Under the pieces are notes generated by a model. That model did not search any database. It had not been told where the DNA came from and worked only from the letters and a program-made list of their open reading frames with translations. DNA of 64,000 nucleotides from Micromonospora ureilytica (GTDB lineage Bacteria; Actinomycetota; Actinomycetes; Mycobacteriales; Micromonosporaceae): positions 6,758,001 through 6,822,000 of the forward strand of contig NZ_JADOTX010000001.1 in NCBI RefSeq assembly GCF_015751765.1, written 5' to 3'. Shown in pieces: positions 41,669 through 51,195 of this stretch (positions are counted from its first letter, which is position 1; the number at the start of each line of letters is the position of its first letter). Made by a program: the position numbers and the translations under genes.

Positions 41669-44600
41669 ATGGACCGGCGTCCGGCGATCAAACCGGAACC
41701 CGACCTCCGGCAGGATGACTCCGGCCGGGACGACGACAGCTTCGATTCGGCGACCGACGGGGACGGCTACGGCCGGCTCGACACGGGCGTCACGGGGCTG
41801 ACCGGGTCGAGCATCGACACCATCTACGATCTGGGCCTGCCGACTGAGGCGTTGGCCGACGACGTGGAGGACGCCGAGCTCGACGAACCCGTCCCCAACG
41901 CGGAGCGCCTGGTGGCCCAGGCCGTCGCGCTCGCGGGGGACGACCATGACGCGGCGACACTTGTCGGCCGTTTCTGGCGGTTCGCCCCGGACGAGGAGCT
42001 GGTCGGCTTCACGGCGGAGGAGATGCTCGACGCGGCCCGGGCACACCGGGACCTCGCCCAGCAACGGGTGCCCGGCGAGTTGAAGCTGCGGATCCACGAA
42101 CCGCACGCGGACCAGCACCACACTGTCGTCGAGATCGTCACGGACGACATGCCGTTCCTGGTCGACTCGGTGACGGCGCTGCTCAACTCGTACCACCTCG
42201 ACGTGCACCTGTTGGTGCACCCACTGGTGGTGGTGCGGCGTGAGCCGCTGGGCCGGCTCACCGAGGTCTCCGCGGATGTGGAACCGGACGACGCGATCTC
42301 CGGCGACATCATCGAGAGCTGGATGCGGATCGAGATCGACCCGGTCCGGGACGCGGCCGAGCGGGACCGGCTGCGCGGCGAGTTGCAGCGGGTGCTCACC
42401 GACGTGCGGGAGGCGGTGGAGGACTGGCCGAAGATGCGTCAGCGTGCCCTCGCGCTCGCCGACGAGCTGGCCTCGGCCCGTACCTCCGACAACCGCCCAC
42501 CGGTGCCGGAGAAGGACATCACCGACTCGGTGGAGCTGCTGCGCTGGCTCGCCCAGGATCACTTCACCTTCCTCGGTTACCGGGAGTACCGGCTGGTGGA
42601 CGCCACCGGCGGCGACGCCGCCGATCCGGTCGACGGCAAGGCGTTGGAGGCGGTGCTCGGCACCGGTCTGGGCATCCTGCGCTCCGACTCGCCGGACGCG
42701 CGGTCGCTGTCCTCGATGACGCCCGAAGCGCACGAGAAGGTGCTGGAGAAGCGCCTGCTCATCATCACCAAGGCCAACTCCCGTGCCACAGTGCACCGCT
42801 CGGCGTACCTGGACTACATCGGCTTCAAGATCTTCAACTCCGCCGGCGACGTGATCGGTGAGCGGCGTTTCCTGGGCCTGTTCTCGACGGCCGCCTACCG
42901 GACCAGCGTCCGCGAGCTGCCGGTGGTGCGCCGCAAGGTGGCCGAGGTGCTGGACCGCTCCGGCCTGAGCCAGCGCAGCCACTCGGGCAAGGACCTGATC
43001 CAGATCCTGGAGACCTACCCGCGCGACGAGCTGTTCCAGATCAAGACCGACGACCTGTACCACGCGGTGGTCGGCGTGCTGCGGATGGCCGGACGCCGGC
43101 AGCTGCGGGTGTTCCTGCGGCGGGACGCGTACGGGCGGTTCATCTCCTGCCTGATCTACCTGCCCCGGGACCGGTTCACCACGCAGAACCGGCTGCGCAT
43201 GCAGGACATCCTGCTACGTGAGCTGAACGGCGTCGGGGTGGATTACACCACCCGGGTCACCGAGTCGATGCTGGCTCGGGTGCACTTCATCGTCCGTACC
43301 GACCCGACGCGGCCGCCCGGCGACATCGACGCCGACCTGCTGGCCGAGGAGTTGGCCGACGCCACCCGGCTCTGGGACGACGACTACCGGTTGGTGCTGG
43401 AACGCAAGCTCGGCGACGAGCAGGCCAAGCACCTGTTCACCAGGTACGCCGACGCGTTCCCCGAGGGCTACAAGGACGGGCACACGCCGTACGAGGCGAT
43501 GAAGGACCTGGCGAAGCTGGAGCTGCTGGAGGAGCCCGGCCAGCTGGAGATGCACCTGTTCCGCAAGCAGTTGGCGCCCCGGCCCGGCACCCGGGTTCCG
43601 GGTGGGGACCTCGCCGAGGCGATGGACGTCCGGTTCAAGGTCTACCGGTACGGCGAGCCGATGATGCTCTCCGCGGTGCTGCCGGTGTTGCACTCGCTCG
43701 GCGTACGGGTGGTCGACGAGCACCCGTACGAGGTGGACCGGATCGACGGTCGGGTCTACCTGTACGACTTCGGCCTCATGCTGCCCGAGGGGCATCACGA
43801 GCTGGCCGAGGTGCGCCCGCACGTGGAGAACGCCTTCGCGGCGGCCTGGCGCGGCGAGGCCGAGGTGGACCGGTTCAACGAGCTGGTGCTGCGCGGCGGG
43901 CTGACCTGGCGGCAGGTGGTGGTGCTGCGCGCGTACGCGAAGTATCTCCGGCAGGCCGGCACGGTCTTCTCGCAGGACTACATGGAGCAGACCTTCGTCG
44001 CGTACCCGAAGCTCGCCGCGTTGCTGGTGGAGCTCTTCGAGACCCGGTTCGCGCCGGGCGAGTCGAGCACCGAGCAGCGGCAGCAGCGCAGCGGTGAGCT
44101 GGTGGAGACGATCCGGGGCGCGCTGGACGACGTGGCGAGCCTCGACCAGGATCGGATCCTGCGCTCGTACCTGACGCTGATCGAGGCGACCCTGCGGACC
44201 AGCTTCTACCAGAAGCGCGCCGACGGGCGGCCGAAGGCGTACGTGGCGTTCAAGCTCGACCCGCAGGCCATCCCGGACCTGCCGGCGCCGCGACCGAAGT
44301 TCGAGATCTTCGTCTACTCGCCCCGGTTCGAGGGTGTGCACCTGCGGTTCGGGCCGGTGGCCCGGGGCGGGTTGCGCTGGTCCGACCGTCGGGAGGACTT
44401 CCGTACCGAGGTGCTGGGCCTGGTCAAGGCGCAGATGGTGAAGAACACAGTGATCGTGCCGGTCGGCGCCAAGGGCGGCTTCGTGTTGAAGCAGAAGCCG
44501 GGTGACCGGGACGAGGCGGTCGCCTGCTACCAGGAGTTCGTCGGCGCGATGCTGGACGTCACCGACAACATCGTCAGCGGGCAGATCGTGCCGCCGGAGG

Positions 44601-46750
44601 ACGTGGTCCGGCACGACGGCGACGACCCGTACCTGGTGGTGGCGGCCGACAAGGGCACCGCGACGTTCTCCGACATCGCCAACGAGATCTCCAAGGCCCA
44701 CAACTTCTGGATGGGCGACGCGTTCGCGTCCGGCGGATCCGCCGGCTACGACCACAAGAAGATGGGCATCACCGCCCGGGGCGCCTGGGAGTCGGTCAAG
44801 CGGCACTTCCGGGAGCTGGGCCTGGACACCCAGACCCAGGACTTCACTGTGGTCGGCGTCGGTGACATGTCCGGCGACGTGTTCGGCAACGGGATGCTGC
44901 TCTCCGAGCACATCCGGCTGGTGGCCGCCTTCGACCACCGGCACATCTTCCTCGACCCGGAGCCGGACGCCGCCACCTCGTACGCGGAGCGCCGACGGCT
45001 GTTCGACCTGCCCCGTTCCTCCTGGGAGGACTACAACCCGGAGCTGATCTCGGCAGGTGGGGGCATCTTCGCGCGTACCGCGAAGTCCATCCCGATCACG
45101 CCGCAGGTCCGGGCGGCGATCGGCCTGGACGACGACGTCACGCAGATGTCGCCGCAGGACCTGATGAAGGCGATCGTCACCGCCCCGGTGGACCTGTTCT
45201 GGAACGGCGGCATCGGCACCTACGTCAAGGCCTCCACCCAGACCAACGCAGAGGTGGGCGACAAGTCCAACGACGCGATCCGGGTGGACGGGCGCAGCCT
45301 GCGCTGCCGGGTGGCGGGCGAGGGCGGCAACCTGGGCTGGACCCAGCTCGGCCGGATCGAGTACGCGTTGACCGGTGGCCGGATCTACACGGACTTCATC
45401 GACAACGCGGCCGGGGTGGACACCTCCGACCACGAGGTGAACATCAAGATCCTGCTCAACACGGCGGTGGCCGACGGGGAGCTGACCACGGCGGACCGGG
45501 ACGAGCTGCTGGCCGGGATGACCGACGAGGTCGCGGAGCTGGTGCTGCGGGACAACTACGACCAGGCTCGGGCGATCAACAACGCCCAGGCCCAGGCAGC
45601 CTCGCTGCTCCCGGTGCACCGCCGGATGATCAACGAGTTGGAGCGTTCGGGCGGGTTGGACCGGGCGCTGGAGGCGCTGCCGCCGGACGAGGAGTTGGCG
45701 GTCCGCGGCGAATCCGGCCTGACCGCGCCGGAGTTCGCGGTGCTGCTCGCGTACGTGAAGATCGTCCTGGAGCGGGAGATCCTCACCGAGGGGTTGGCCG
45801 ACGAGGAGTGGACGACCGACGTCCTGGTCAACTACTTCCCGACGCCGATGCGCGAACGGTTCGCCGACCGGATGGGCCGGCACCGCCTGCGCCGCGACAT
45901 CGTCACCACAGTGCTGGTCAACGAGGCGATCAACCGGGGTGGCATCTCGTTCATCTTCCGGGTGGTCGAGGAGACGGCGGCCAGCGCGGCAGACGTGATC
46001 CGGGCGTACGTGGTGGTCAGCGAGGTGTTCGGCCTGCGTGACCTGTGGGACGCGGTCGAGGCGTTGGACAACAAGGTGGCGCCGGAGCTGCAGACCAGTG
46101 TCTACCTGGACACCCGTCGGCTGCTCGACCGGGCGGTGCGGTGGTTGGTCTCCAACCGGCGCTCGCCGATCGACGTGCCGGCCGAGATCGCCCGGCTGCG
46201 GGACGGCGTCACCCGGCTGCTGCCTGGGCTGGAAGACCTGTTCTACGGCAACGAGCGCCAGGGCATCGCCGCGCACATGGACTCGATGACCGAGCGTGGG
46301 CTGCCCCGCGAGCTGGCCGAGCGGGCGACCCGCCTGATGTACAGCTTCGGCCTGATGGACGTGGTGGAGACCGCGAACGCCAGCGGGCGGGACGTCAGCG
46401 AGGTGGCCTCGGTCTACTTCGTGCTGTCCGACCTGTTCCGGGTGGACTCGCTGCTGTCGAAGATCTCCCTGCTGCCGCGGGAGGACCGCTGGCAGACGCT
46501 GGCTCGGATGGCGCTGCGGTACGACCTGTACGCCGCGCTGGCCGCGCTCACCGCGGAGGTGCTCGACTCCACCCCGGGTGACCTGCCGCCGCACGAGCGG
46601 GTGCAGCAGTGGGAGCAGTCGAACGCCACGTCCATCCACCGCGCCCGGCGGGCGATGGGGGAGTTCGACGAGTCGCGGGCGGATCTCGCCGCCCTGTCGG
46701 TGCTGCTACGCCAGATCCGCACCCTGGTACGGACCTCCGCGGCCGCCTGA
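41669..46750 (+). CDS. gdh: NAD-specific glutamate dehydrogenase, 180-kDa class
   Basis: Deaminates glutamate to 2-oxoglutarate with NAD. At 1,693 residues it fits the large L_180 class of Streptomyces and mycobacteria. An N-terminal half with ACT-like regulatory modules (VEIVTDDMPFLVDSVTALLN, ARVHFIVRTD) precedes the catalytic part with GPVARGGLRWSDRREDFRTEV, the substrate Lys in VGAKGGFVLKQKPGD and the NAD fold around VVGVGDMSGDVFGNGML. ATG at 41669 lies 8 bases after GAGGGGAG. In mycobacteria this enzyme is inhibited by the FHA protein GarA; no GarA is visible here. A 289-base gap upstream holds its promoter and that of the divergent PBP gene. Confidence 0.97.
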   Translation: MDRRPAIKPEPDLRQDDSGRDDDSFDSATDGDGYGRLDTGVTGLTGSSIDTIYDLGLPTEALADDVEDAELDEPVPNAERLVAQAVALAGDDHDAATLVGRFWRFAPDEELVGFTAEEMLDAARAHRDLAQQRVPGELKLRIHEPHADQHHTVVEIVTDDMPFLVDSVTALLNSYHLDVHLLVHPLVVVRREPLGRLTEVSADVEPDDAISGDIIESWMRIEIDPVRDAAERDRLRGELQRVLTDVREAVEDWPKMRQRALALADELASARTSDNRPPVPEKDITDSVELLRWLAQDHFTFLGYREYRLVDATGGDAADPVDGKALEAVLGTGLGILRSDSPDARSLSSMTPEAHEKVLEKRLLIITKANSRATVHRSAYLDYIGFKIFNSAGDVIGERRFLGLFSTAAYRTSVRELPVVRRKVAEVLDRSGLSQRSHSGKDLIQILETYPRDELFQIKTDDLYHAVVGVLRMAGRRQLRVFLRRDAYGRFISCLIYLPRDRFTTQNRLRMQDILLRELNGVGVDYTTRVTESMLARVHFIVRTDPTRPPGDIDADLLAEELADATRLWDDDYRLVLERKLGDEQAKHLFTRYADAFPEGYKDGHTPYEAMKDLAKLELLEEPGQLEMHLFRKQLAPRPGTRVPGGDLAEAMDVRFKVYRYGEPMMLSAVLPVLHSLGVRVVDEHPYEVDRIDGRVYLYDFGLMLPEGHHELAEVRPHVENAFAAAWRGEAEVDRFNELVLRGGLTWRQVVVLRAYAKYLRQAGTVFSQDYMEQTFVAYPKLAALLVELFETRFAPGESSTEQRQQRSGELVETIRGALDDVASLDQDRILRSYLTLIEATLRTSFYQKRADGRPKAYVAFKLDPQAIPDLPAPRPKFEIFVYSPRFEGVHLRFGPVARGGLRWSDRREDFRTEVLGLVKAQMVKNTVIVPVGAKGGFVLKQKPGDRDEAVACYQEFVGAMLDVTDNIVSGQIVPPEDVVRHDGDDPYLVVAADKGTATFSDIANEISKAHNFWMGDAFASGGSAGYDHKKMGITARGAWESVKRHFRELGLDTQTQDFTVVGVGDMSGDVFGNGMLLSEHIRLVAAFDHRHIFLDPEPDAATSYAERRRLFDLPRSSWEDYNPELISAGGGIFARTAKSIPITPQVRAAIGLDDDVTQMSPQDLMKAIVTAPVDLFWNGGIGTYVKASTQTNAEVGDKSNDAIRVDGRSLRCRVAGEGGNLGWTQLGRIEYALTGGRIYTDFIDNAAGVDTSDHEVNIKILLNTAVADGELTTADRDELLAGMTDEVAELVLRDNYDQARAINNAQAQAASLLPVHRRMINELERSGGLDRALEALPPDEELAVRGESGLTAPEFAVLLAYVKIVLEREILTEGLADEEWTTDVLVNYFPTPMRERFADRMGRHRLRRDIVTTVLVNEAINRGGISFIFRVVEETAASAADVIRAYVVVSEVFGLRDLWDAVEALDNKVAPELQTSVYLDTRRLLDRAVRWLVSNRRSPIDVPAEIARLRDGVTRLLPGLEDLFYGNERQGIAAHMDSMTERGLPRELAERATRLMYSFGLMDVVETANASGRDVSEVASVYFVLSDLFRVDSLLSKISLLPREDRWQTLARMALRYDLYAALAALTAEVLDSTPGDLPPHERVQQWEQSNATSIHRARRAMGEFDESRADLAALSVLLRQIRTLVRTSAAA

Positions 46751-46764
46751 GTCAGGTACGCCGG

Positions 46765-46808
46765 ACGCGGTCCGGCCGGTCGGGGTGACCCGACCGGCCG
46801 GACCGCGT
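46765..46808. terminator. 20-bp perfect hairpin between gdh and the sortase gene
   Basis: Arms 46765-46784 and 46789-46808 are exact reverse complements with a GTGA tetraloop; GTTTCGTT follows on the plus strand. It lies between two convergent genes and should terminate both. Confidence 0.85.
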
Positions 46809-46823
46809 TTCGTTCGTCGCGGG

Positions 46824-47540
46824 TCACGCCGCCAGGGTGGCGAAGACGACGATGTTGTCCGGGTAGCTCTTCGCGGCCGCGTCGAACTGACCGCCGCAGG
46901 TGACCACCCGCAGGCTGGGCCGGTCACTCGGTCCGTAGACCAACTCGGTGGGGAAGGCCGTCTTCGGGTACGACTTCACCGAGTCGACAGTGAAGGTGGC
47001 CGGCACTCCGTCGGCGCGGCGCACGGTGACGGTGTCGCCGGGGGTGAGAGCGCCGAGGTCGAAGAAGACGGCCGGGCCGAGCGCCGCCGAGTCCACGTGC
47101 CCGACGATGACCGCGTTGCCGGTCTCACCGGGGCTCGCACCGGGCTCGTACCACCCGGCCTGGTCGGCCTTGTCCAGCGGAGGGACCTGGACGGTGCCGT
47201 CCGGGTTGGTGCCCAACGACATGATCGTCGCGTCGACACCGATCCGGGGAATCTCGATGCTGGTTGGCGCCGAACGGGCGAGCCCCGCCGGCGCGTCCCC
47301 GACCTGCTGCCCGTCGGCCGGCGGGGCGTCGTCGGCGGTGCTCGCCGGCGCGGTCGCCTCGGGGCCGGCCTGAGCCAACGGCTGCGGCGGTCGGGGAGCG
47401 GGCGTGTCCTTCAGACTGGCGCCGATCATCCCGGCGCCGATCATGGCCATGGTGACGACGACGGCCGTGCCGGCGGCACGCCACGGTCTCCCGCGACGGC
47501 CGCCGGCCGGTGTCGTCGTCACGTCAGACGAGCGAACCAT
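46824..47540 (-). CDS. Class E/F sortase
   Basis: A membrane-anchored cysteine transpeptidase. The 238-residue protein has one N-terminal helix (about 22-42), a Pro/Ala-rich spacer and a sortase barrel with the catalytic His in NAVIVGHVDSAALG and Cys in LRVVTCGGQFD. No Arg follows the Cys before the C-terminus, so the usual third catalytic residue is not where it stands in most sortases. The gene starts inside the last 17 bases of the repetitive surface-protein gene, so the two form an operon and that protein is the likely substrate. Confidence 0.87.
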   Translation of the reverse strand: MVRSSDVTTTPAGGRRGRPWRAAGTAVVVTMAMIGAGMIGASLKDTPAPRPPQPLAQAGPEATAPASTADDAPPADGQQVGDAPAGLARSAPTSIEIPRIGVDATIMSLGTNPDGTVQVPPLDKADQAGWYEPGASPGETGNAVIVGHVDSAALGPAVFFDLGALTPGDTVTVRRADGVPATFTVDSVKSYPKTAFPTELVYGPSDRPSLRVVTCGGQFDAAAKSYPDNIVVFATLAA

Positions 47541-48699
47541 CGGTCCGCCGACGACGCATCAGCACGATCCCGCCCAGCGCGGCAGCGCCGAGCAGACCCG
47601 CTCCGCCGGTGGCCAGACCCCGGTCGGTGCCGGTGCTGACGCCGCCGTCACCACCGTCGACACCGCCGTGCGGCAGCACGACGAGCTCGCCCTCGCCGCA
47701 CGAGCCCTTGAGCTCGTAGCGACCCGGCTTGGCGTCCTTGTCGACCTTGGCCTCGCCGTAGTAGACGAACTCGCGCTCCTTCTCCCAGCCCTTGTCGGAG
47801 CCGTTTTCGGAGCCGTGCTCGTCCTTGTTCTCCCAGCCCTTGTCCGAGTCGTACTCGGAGCCGTGCTCGTCCTTGTTCTCCCAGCCCTTGTCGGAGCCGT
47901 ATTCCGAGCCGTGCTCGTCCTTGGACTCCGAGCCCTTGTCCGAGTCGTACTCGGAGCCGTGCTCGTCCTTGTTCTCCCAGCCCTTGTCGGAGCCGTATTC
48001 CGAGCCGTGCTCGTCCTTGTTCTCCCAGCCCTTGTCCGAGCCGTTCTCGGAGCCGTGCTCGTCCTTGGACTCCCAGCCCTTGTCGGAGCCGTGCTCGTCC
48101 TTGGACTCCCAGTCCTTCTTGTCACGGCTGTCTTCGGCGTCCTGGCCGTGCTCCTCGCCGTTCCAGTCCTTGCTGTCCTCGTCGCCGTAGGCGTCGGCAG
48201 CAGCGCCGCCACCCTGGCCGCCCTTGTCGTCCTTGCCCTTGTCGTCCTTGCCGTTCTCGTCCTTGCCCTTGTCGTCCTTGCCGTTCTCGTCCTTGCCTTC
48301 GTGGTCCTTGCCCTTGTCGTCCTTGCCTTCGTGGTCCTTGCCGTTCTCGTCCTTGCCCTCGTGGTCCTTGCCGTTCTCGTCCTTGCCCTTGTCGTGGTCG
48401 GAGGAGTTCTCCTCCTCGCGCCACTCGCGGTCCTCACCCCGGTCTTCCTGCGCCGGCTTGAGCTTGACCTTGCCGGTGACCTTGGACCACACGTACGCGT
48501 GCTCCTGCCGATCCGGGCAGATCTCGAGGAGCTTGACCTCGTCGCCGGCCTTCACGACGTGCGGCTTGGCGTAGACCTTGCCGTCGTCGTGGCCGTCGGC
48601 GAACGCGATCCCCGGTGCGAACACCAGGAGCGACGCGCCGCCGAGCGCGGCGCCCGCAACGACCTTCCCGAGCATCTTCTTAGCCATGACTCGCGTCAC
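47524..48699 (-). CDS. Repetitive, highly charged surface protein, probable sortase substrate
   Basis: A 391-residue secreted protein: signal peptide (about 1-34, ending IAFA), a small domain to residue 90 (HVVKAGDEVKLLEICPDRQEH), a first low-complexity block of GKDENGKDHEGKDDK, a second block of 16-residue repeats (DKGWENKDEHGSEYGS), a short domain with GRYELKGSCGEGELVVLPHGG, and a C-terminal anchor of hydrophobic helix plus RRRR. The anchor motif is TDRGLATGGAG rather than LPXTG or LAXTG. GTG at 48699 follows AGGGATGGA; ATG at 48687 is the alternative. No known function. Confidence 0.82.
   Translation of the reverse strand: MTRVMAKKMLGKVVAGAALGGASLLVFAPGIAFADGHDDGKVYAKPHVVKAGDEVKLLEICPDRQEHAYVWSKVTGKVKLKPAQEDRGEDREWREEENSSDHDKGKDENGKDHEGKDENGKDHEGKDDKGKDHEGKDENGKDDKGKDENGKDDKGKDDKGGQGGGAAADAYGDEDSKDWNGEEHGQDAEDSRDKKDWESKDEHGSDKGWESKDEHGSENGSDKGWENKDEHGSEYGSDKGWENKDEHGSEYDSDKGSESKDEHGSEYGSDKGWENKDEHGSEYDSDKGWENKDEHGSENGSDKGWEKEREFVYYGEAKVDKDAKPGRYELKGSCGEGELVVLPHGGVDGGDGGVSTGTDRGLATGGAGLLGAAALGGIVLMRRRRTDGSLV
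47780..48118 (-). repeat. 48-bp coding tandem repeats in the surface-protein gene
   Basis: About six full and two partial copies of a 48-bp unit encode DKGWENKDEHGSEYGS with changes W/S, N/S, Y/N and G/D. Codon choice is almost identical between copies, suggesting recent expansion. A second stretch with shorter KDENGKDHEG repeats lies at about 48226-48400. Confidence 0.9.
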
Positions 48700-49287
48700 T
48701 CCATCCCTGTTGTCCTGAGCCCGGCGACAACCGAGCTAAGACCGACGTTAGACGGTTTCATGACTTATGAAGTGAAAGATTCGCGTTTTAACCTTTGATC
48801 CAAGTAAGAGGTGAAGGGGTGCTACGCGGCTTTCGCCGCGCTGAGCGCCGTCTCGGGCGGCGGGGGGCCATCTGGGTATGCCACGGCGTTCTGCGCTTGC
48901 CGTGCCCGGCCGACCTCGGTGATCCGGTAGCGGCGGCTCCGAGCGGCGCGTGCTGCTCGGGTCGACTCGGGGGTATCGTCCGAAACGGCCCCGCCAACGC
49001 ATCGAGCCATTGCCATGGAAGCGCTCCCATGCAAGAATCGGCGAACGCGGTTCAGAGAGCCACACCGTGCAGGCAGGGGAGTCGAGGGCACCGGTTCACC
49101 GGGCGACATACCCGCCGCCGATCGACCGGCCGACGCATCGGCCGGGCACCATCACCACCATCGCCCGTCCGGGTCGGGCGCCCCCCAAAGAATCCCGTTG
49201 GCGCCGACGGCCGTCCGTGCAGGACGCCCATCGGGCCGTCCCGCCGGGCCGCACGTGGGCCCGGTCTCGCCCAAGGAGATCAGTGGC
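48700..49287. other. 588-bp divergent intergenic region
   Basis: It separates the surface-protein gene and the cellulase gene. It contains a CebR/CelR-like operator at 49016-49029 and an AAGGAGA Shine-Dalgarno before the cellulase ATG. Open frames across it lack conserved sequence and run out of step with codon bias, so I see no gene. Around 48760-48800 it is markedly AT-rich, likely holding the surface-protein promoter. Confidence 0.6.
49016..49029. promoter_or_regulatory. CebR/CelR-like operator of the cellulase gene
   Basis: TGGAAGCGCTCCCA differs by one base from TGGGAGCGCTCCCA, the palindrome bound by LacI-family cellulase regulators CebR (Streptomyces) and CelR (Thermobifida), released by cello-oligosaccharides. 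It lies 259 bases ahead of the cellulase start. No LacI-type gene is in the window. Confidence 0.75.
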
Positions 49288-51072
49288 ATGAATGTGTGGA
49301 GAAGGCTAACCGGCCCACGCCGGGCCCTCGCGCTCGCCGGCGCGGGTGCCCTGGTCGCCGGTGGGCTTGTAACGCTTCCGGGTACCGCGGCGCAGGCCGC
49401 GACGCAGTGCGACATCGCGTACACGAGCAACGACTGGCCCGGTGGTTTCACCGCGAGCGTCACCATCAAGAACGTCGGCGACGCGCTGAACGGCTGGACG
49501 CTGGGCTGGACCTTCGCCAACTCCAGCCAGCGGGTGCAGCAGGGCTGGTCGGCCACGTTCACCCAGTCCGGCAGCCAGGTCACCGCCCGGAGCCTGTCCT
49601 ACAACGGCACCCTGGCCACCGGCGCGTCGACGAGCATCGGCTTCAACGGCGCTTGGAGCGGCAGCAACCCGAAGCCGACCTCGTTCACCCTGAACGGCGT
49701 GGTCTGCAACGGTGGCACCACCCCGCCGACCGACCCGCCGACTGACCCGCCGACTGACCCGCCGACCGACCCGCCGACGGATCCGCCGACCGATCCGCCC
49801 ACCAACCCGCCGGGCACCAAGGTCGACAACCCGTACGCCGGCGTGCGCGGTTACGTGAACCCGGAGTGGAAGGCCAAGGCGGACGCCGAGACCGGCGGAA
49901 GCCGCGTCTCCAACAACCCCACCGCCGTCTGGCTGGACCGGATCGCCGCGATCAACGGCACGCCGGACAGCAGCTCCAACGGCGCCTTCGGCGTGAAGGA
50001 GCACCTGGACGAGGCGCTGCGCCAAGGTGCCGGCTACATCCAGTTCGTGATCTACAACCTGCCCGGCCGGGACTGCTCGGCCCTCGCCTCCAACGGTGAG
50101 CTGGGCCCGGACGAGCTGCCGAAGTACAAGGCCCAGTACATCGACCCGATCGCCGCCATCCAGGGTCAGTCGAAGTACAGCAGCCTGCGGATCGTCAACA
50201 TCATCGAGATCGACTCGCTGCCGAACCTGGTCACCAACACGTCCGATCAGGCCGGCGGCACGGTCATGTGCGACACGGTCAAGGCCAACGGCGCCTACGT
50301 CAACGGTGTCGGCTACGCCCTCGCCAAGCTGGGCGCGATCGGCAACGTCTACAACTACATCGACGCCGGCCACCACGGCTGGCTCGGCTGGGACTCCAAC
50401 TTCGTCCCGACCTCCAACATCCTGAAGACCGCCGCGGTCGCCTCCGGCAGCACTGTCAACAACGTGCACGGGTTCATCACCAACACCGCGAACTACTCGG
50501 CGCTGCAGGAGCCGCACTTCAAGGTCACCGACAACGTGAACGGCACGTCGGTGCGGCAGTCCAAGTGGGTCGACTGGAACTTCTACGTCGACGAGCTGTC
50601 GTTCGCCCAGGCGTTCCGCAACCAGCTGGTCTCGGTCGGCTTCAACTCCAACATCGGCATGCTTATCGACACCTCCCGTAACGGCTGGGGCGGCTCCGCC
50701 CGGCCCACCGGTCCGGGCGCGACGACGAGCGTCGACACCTACGTCAACGGCGGCCGCATCGACCGCCGGGCCCACCTCGGCAACTGGTGCAACCAGGCTG
50801 GTGCCGGTCTCGGTGAGCGGCCCCGGGCCACCCCGGCGACGGGCATCGACGCCTACGTCTGGGTGAAGCCGCCGGGTGAGTCGGACGGCTCCAGCAAGGA
50901 GATCCCGAACAACGAGGGCAAGGGCTTCGACCGGATGTGCGACCCGACGTACGGCGGTAACGCCCGCAACGGCAACAACCCGTCCGGGGCGCTCGGCGAC
51001 GCGCCGATCTCCGGTGCGTGGTTCTCCGCGCAGTTCCAGGAGCTCATGCGCAACGCCTACCCGGCGCTCTGA
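49288..51072 (+). CDS. Secreted GH6 cellulase (cellobiohydrolase type) with CBM2
   Basis: Hydrolyses cellulose from chain ends. The 594-residue preprotein has a signal peptide ending TAAQA (residue 37), a family 2 cellulose-binding module (about 38-143, CDIAYTSNDWPGGFTASV to VVCNG), a linker of TDPP repeats (about 145-172) and a GH6 catalytic domain (IEIDSLPNLVTN, YIDAGHHGWLGWD, GFNSNIGMLIDTSRNGWGG, GERPRATP). The roughly 420-residue catalytic domain fits exo-acting Cel6B enzymes rather than the shorter endo type. AAGGAGA precedes ATG at 49288. Control by cellobiose is suggested by the upstream operator. Confidence 0.94.
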   Translation: MNVWRRLTGPRRALALAGAGALVAGGLVTLPGTAAQAATQCDIAYTSNDWPGGFTASVTIKNVGDALNGWTLGWTFANSSQRVQQGWSATFTQSGSQVTARSLSYNGTLATGASTSIGFNGAWSGSNPKPTSFTLNGVVCNGGTTPPTDPPTDPPTDPPTDPPTDPPTDPPTNPPGTKVDNPYAGVRGYVNPEWKAKADAETGGSRVSNNPTAVWLDRIAAINGTPDSSSNGAFGVKEHLDEALRQGAGYIQFVIYNLPGRDCSALASNGELGPDELPKYKAQYIDPIAAIQGQSKYSSLRIVNIIEIDSLPNLVTNTSDQAGGTVMCDTVKANGAYVNGVGYALAKLGAIGNVYNYIDAGHHGWLGWDSNFVPTSNILKTAAVASGSTVNNVHGFITNTANYSALQEPHFKVTDNVNGTSVRQSKWVDWNFYVDELSFAQAFRNQLVSVGFNSNIGMLIDTSRNGWGGSARPTGPGATTSVDTYVNGGRIDRRAHLGNWCNQAGAGLGERPRATPATGIDAYVWVKPPGESDGSSKEIPNNEGKGFDRMCDPTYGGNARNGNNPSGALGDAPISGAWFSAQFQELMRNAYPAL

Positions 51073-51138
51073 TCGGGTAGCTCACGCACCAACCCGCTGC
51101 CAGTGGTTGGTGAGGCACTGTTGGCAGCAGGTTCCCCC

Positions 51139-51178
51139 GGGTCCCCGGCTCGACCGTCACAGGTCGGGTCGGGGACCC
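51139..51178 (+). terminator. Hairpin terminator after the cellulase gene
   Basis: A 17-bp stem with two G-T pairs (51139-51155 and 51162-51178) around GTCACA. It lies 66 bases past the cellulase stop and just before the convergent gene's stop. Confidence 0.7.
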
Positions 51179-51195
51179 CCCCTTCGCGGGCGCGA

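Noticed and set aside
43214..46639. Long open frame on the minus strand opposite the glutamate dehydrogenase gene (over 1,100 codons)
   Set aside because: Its composition (Arg/His/Gly/Val-rich, no conserved motif) is what GC-rich antisense frames look like, and the plus strand is a clear, intact enzyme. The same holds for the long plus-strand frame at 38521-41547 opposite the PBP gene.
47780..48400. Tandem repeats as a CRISPR array
   Set aside because: The repeats have no unique spacers, are in frame and encode protein within an intact secreted-protein gene.
49015..49287. Cellulase start upstream at the CebR-like operator
   Set aside because: The frame is open to 49015, but a signal peptide and Shine-Dalgarno begin at 49288 and the extra residues are unconserved; it would also place the operator inside the gene.
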